From: Epiperipatus broadwayi
Lineage: Eukaryota > Onychophora > Udeonychophora > Euonychophora > Peripatidae
Direction of reading: 5' to 3'
Length of the DNA: 64,000 nt
Assembly (NCBI GenBank): GCA_028023455.1
Contig: JAQFVV010006312.1
Span: 310,001-374,000 of the forward strand
Positions 61,121 to 64,000 of the stretch are shown here, one piece after another (position 1 is the first letter of the stretch; the number at the start of each line of letters is the position of its first letter). The notes beneath the pieces were generated by a model, which saw only the letters and a list, made by a program, of their open reading frames with translations, searched no databases and was not told the origin of the DNA. Position numbers and translations under genes: made by a program.

Positions 61121-62332
61121 TGTATCTGTTTTACTTAGAAACATTTCACATTGTTTTATATAAGGTTTTTTGAAAGTACTATAATTTTTTTCTCTATAAT
61201 TATATAATCCAGAAGTTTATTGAACAATAAAATATTGTTTTTCTATAAACTTTTTTCTTTATTGATATCTTTTTCTTCTATTATATCAATTATCCTTTTT
61301 TGTAGTAATTCTAATCTATTAACATTACTATTAATGATTAATTGGTTTAATGTAGCTGGTGAACAAATTTTGATTTAAAAGTGTCAAACTTAAACCAGTC
61401 ACAACTTTGACACCATCCATTCTAGTTAAATATAATCTTTTGCTGAAATAAAGTGCATATGATGAAGGTTCATCCAAGGTTTATTTATTATCAATAACTT
61501 AATTTTTTAATCCATTTTTACTTTAAACACTTTATATGTTTGAACAATGTATTTATAATATCTCTTATCTATCAAATTAACAATATATTTATCATCATTA
61601 TCTTTTACAAAATACTGATAAAACTTGTAGGATTTATTTTAGCTTTATAGTAAATATATATAAAAATTAAGGTTATATAAGGTCATATTCAATATTTTTA
61701 ATATTTATCTGAATATGCAGTTTTAATATTGTCTTTAATTTATTGTATTTTAAGACAGTATTATCATAGTTATATAGATGTAATAAATAATAATTTACAA
61801 TGCTAAATACTTAAGTGTAATGTTTTGAGATTAACTCATTATAACTGTTTTAAATATAATTGAATAACTCTCTTGTATCAGCAAATGTCAACACATTTTT
61901 AAAATTAAAAGGATATCCCTTTAATTTTGTCCTCCTTCATATATCAGAAGGATTGTCTACAGTGTTTGTGATAGAAGGGATGACTTTTTAATCAATCAGA
62001 ATTTTATTTCTAAATATTATTAAGGCTAATTTACATATATATCAGGCATATATAAAATTTCTTCATTTTTAATCTTACCAATGTTGATTTAAATTCTAAT
62101 ATCGTGTAATAAATAATAATTTTACAATGCTGTATATTATTTATATGTAATGTTTTGAGATTAACTCATTGTAACTGTTTAAATATAATCCGAGAAATAT
62201 CTTTTAACTTTAAAAATGTATTATCATTTATTGACACTAGAGGGTTACTCAGTTGTATTTAAACAGTTTCAATGAGTTTAATTTCAAAATATTATATATT
62301 TAGCACTGTAAATTGTTATTTATTACATAATC
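61121..62332. other. AT-rich sequence with an 80-bp direct repeat
   Basis: A block of about 80 bp at 61778-61860 (GTAATAAATAATAATTTACA to AACTCATTATAACTG) recurs at about 62105-62190, 325 bp further on, with few changes. No gene is recognised. Confidence 0.6.
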
Positions 62333-64000
62333 ATCATCAACCATTATCAATCCACTGCAGGATGAAGGTCTCTCCAAGTTTAATCCATCTTCTCCGATCT
62401 TTAGCTTCTCTTCTCCACAACACCCCTGCACATTTTCTTATTTCATCCATCCATCTCACATGTGGTCTCTTTCTGGGTCTTTTACAATCTCTTGGAATCC
62501 AGTTTAAAATTTCAATTGTCCATCTATTATCATCTCTTCTAGCAATATGTCCAGCCCAACTCCATTTCAATCTTTTAATTTTTTCAATAAGGTCAGTAAC
62601 ACCTGTTTGTTGTCTTACCCATACATTGCGTTTTCAATCTCTTCTTGTTACTCCCAACATACACCTCTCCATACTTCTTTAAGTGGTCTGAAGTCTCTGT
62701 ATTGCTCTTCTATTAAGTGTCCAAGTCTCAGATCCATAAGTAAGAACTGGTAAAACACATTTGTTAAAAACCATTCTTTTCAAACACATAGGCATATTTC
62801 CTTTTAGTATCAAGTTATTTCTACCAAAAGCACTCCAACCAAGTTTAATTCTATGATTAATTTCCTCCATTATGTTTCCATCTGTATTAATAATCTGACC
62901 AAGGTATTTGTAACTGTTAACTTCTTCTAATTCTTCATAATCAATCTTTATTTTCATATTTTGAGCAAATCGATTAAACATTACTTTAGTCTTTTTAACA
63001 TTTATCTTTAGTCCTACTTTTCTACTTTCATCTGTTAACTCCTGCAACATTTATTTCCTGCAGCTCTGAAGCATTATTTGCAAAAACAACTACATCATCT
63101 GCGAAATCTAAATGACTTAAATACTCTTCATTTACTTTCACTCCTTTAGTTTCCCATTTTAATCCACAAAATACTTCTTGCAGCACTGCTGTAAAGAGTT
63201 TTGAAGATATGGAGTCACCGTGTCTTACACCTTTCTCAATGTTGATTTTTCCAGTATCATTATGTAATCTAATTGTTGCTGTTGCATTTTTATAAATATT
63301 CTTTAAAATATGACAATATCCTGGATCTATACCTTGATGATCCAATGCTTTAATCACTGAAGAAATGTGTATAGAATCAAATGCCTTTTCATAATCTACA
63401 AATCCAAAACATAAAGACAACTCATATTCATTTGTCCTTTCTATGACTTCTCTCAATACCTGGATATGATCTATTGTACTAAAACCACTTTTAAATCCAG
63501 CTTGTTCTCTTGGTTGGTGGAAATCCAAAGTTCTCTGTAGACGAGTTGTAATTATCTTGGTAAAAATTTTATATAAAACTGATAAAAGGCTGATAGGTCT
63601 GTAATTTCTAATATCTTCTTTATCACCTTTTTTAAATATTAATATTATTACTGCATTCTTCCAATCTTCCGGTACATCTTTATCATTTAGACATTTGGTA
63701 TATAACTTTGCTAAAATTGTTTCTATTTCTTCACCTGCTTCTTTTAATATATCAATTATAATTCCATCATTTCCTGGAGCCTTTCCTTTCTTCATACACT
63801 TAATTGCATGTCTCACTTCTTCATTTAAGATTCTGGGCAATTCGGAAGATGTAATAGATATAGGAGGTACTTGTTCTTTATTACTATATAATTCTTGATA
63901 AAAATCTTCTACCAATTTCATGATGTCATCTCTCTTTTTAGTAATAATTCCATCTTTTTTTCTTATTGCAGATATAAATTTCCTACCAATACCAAAATGT
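62333..64000 (-). pseudogene. RTE-type LINE, copy 3, runs off the window edge
   Basis: Same family and orientation as copy 2, and very similar to it. From the right edge the RT reads from the segment RKKDGIITKKRDD through NYRPISLLSVLYKIFTK, DYEKAFDSI and FADDVVVF. Lesions: an insertion of about 4 bp at about 63049-63052 shifts the frame after FANNASELQE; a CAA-to-TAA stop lies at about 62680; motif B reads GVRHGDSISSKLF instead of GVRQGDSISPKLF. The C-terminal frame (KWSWAGHIARRDDNRW to ILQWIDNG) stays continuous across six T, where copy 2 has seven. The endonuclease part lies outside the window. Confidence 0.9.

Noticed and set aside
62272-62753. Plus-strand ORFs over the RTE 3' ends (also at 0.48, 41.2 and 42.5-43.7 kb)
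   Set aside because: They are antisense shadows of the RTE reverse-transcriptase frame, repeated at each RTE copy.
1-64000. CRISPR array, bacterial operon, prophage or riboswitch
   Set aside because: No regularly spaced short repeats with unique spacers, no prokaryotic gene organisation; all recognisable proteins are eukaryotic retroelement proteins.

Overview
The window is very AT-rich animal DNA, almost certainly from an invertebrate. No complete host protein-coding gene can be recognised. What can be read is a dense layer of mobile elements of many ages in AT-rich sequence: RTE-type and other non-LTR retrotransposons, Penelope-like elements (PLEs), a Ty3/gypsy relic, a probable solo LTR, a tRNA-derived SINE, inverted-repeat elements, and many short repeats that carry hammerhead self-cleaving ribozymes. 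The species cannot be fixed from the sequence. Hammerhead-bearing PLEs and retrozymes occur in many animal phyla, so they only point to a metazoan.

Layout. 0.5-7 kb: a 5'-truncated RTE copy, an inverted SINE pair, a PLE-like hammerhead remnant, then an eroded LINE. 7-13 kb: AT-rich sequence between weak inverted repeats. 14-16 kb: a probable solo LTR and a hammerhead retrozyme (family 1). 16-24 kb: mostly featureless, ending in a diverged direct duplication. 24-28 kb: a SINE, a tandem family-3 hammerhead element and two inverted-repeat elements. 28-39 kb: AT-rich sequence, a 1.7 kb direct duplication, a broken coiled-coil ORF and a large family-2 hammerhead composite. 39.5-44.4 kb: a LINE relic interrupted by an inverted-repeat element, then an almost intact RTE on the minus strand. 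44.5-48 kb: a family-2 composite, a tRNA-Gly-like sequence, family-3 and family-1 copies, a 100-N assembly gap and a PLE reverse-transcriptase ORF. 48.8-50.2 kb: an element with terminal inverted repeats, flanked by an 8-bp near-duplication and containing a TTAGGG-like 12-mer array. 51.8-53 kb: a family-2 tandem array. 55-58 kb: RTE and gypsy relics. 58.9-59.8 kb: a 0.9 kb palindrome built from family 3. 60-61 kb: a PLE GIY-YIG relic and a SINE. 62.3 kb to the end: a third RTE copy.

How it fits together. At least three unrelated-looking repeat families each carry a type-I hammerhead core (CTGATGA, stem II, GAA). In each, stem III is a short palindrome: ATCAGCTGAT, ACTAGT or ATACGTAT. Palindromic stem III is what is expected of ribozymes that work as dimers in PLEs and animal retrozymes. 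The elements occur as partial tandem dimers and as units inverted around a 5'-to-5' junction. Several whole composites are flanked by a single target-site duplication of 8-15 bp, so each inverted composite probably arose in one insertion. The PLE in the same window is a plausible source of the machinery, but that is inference.
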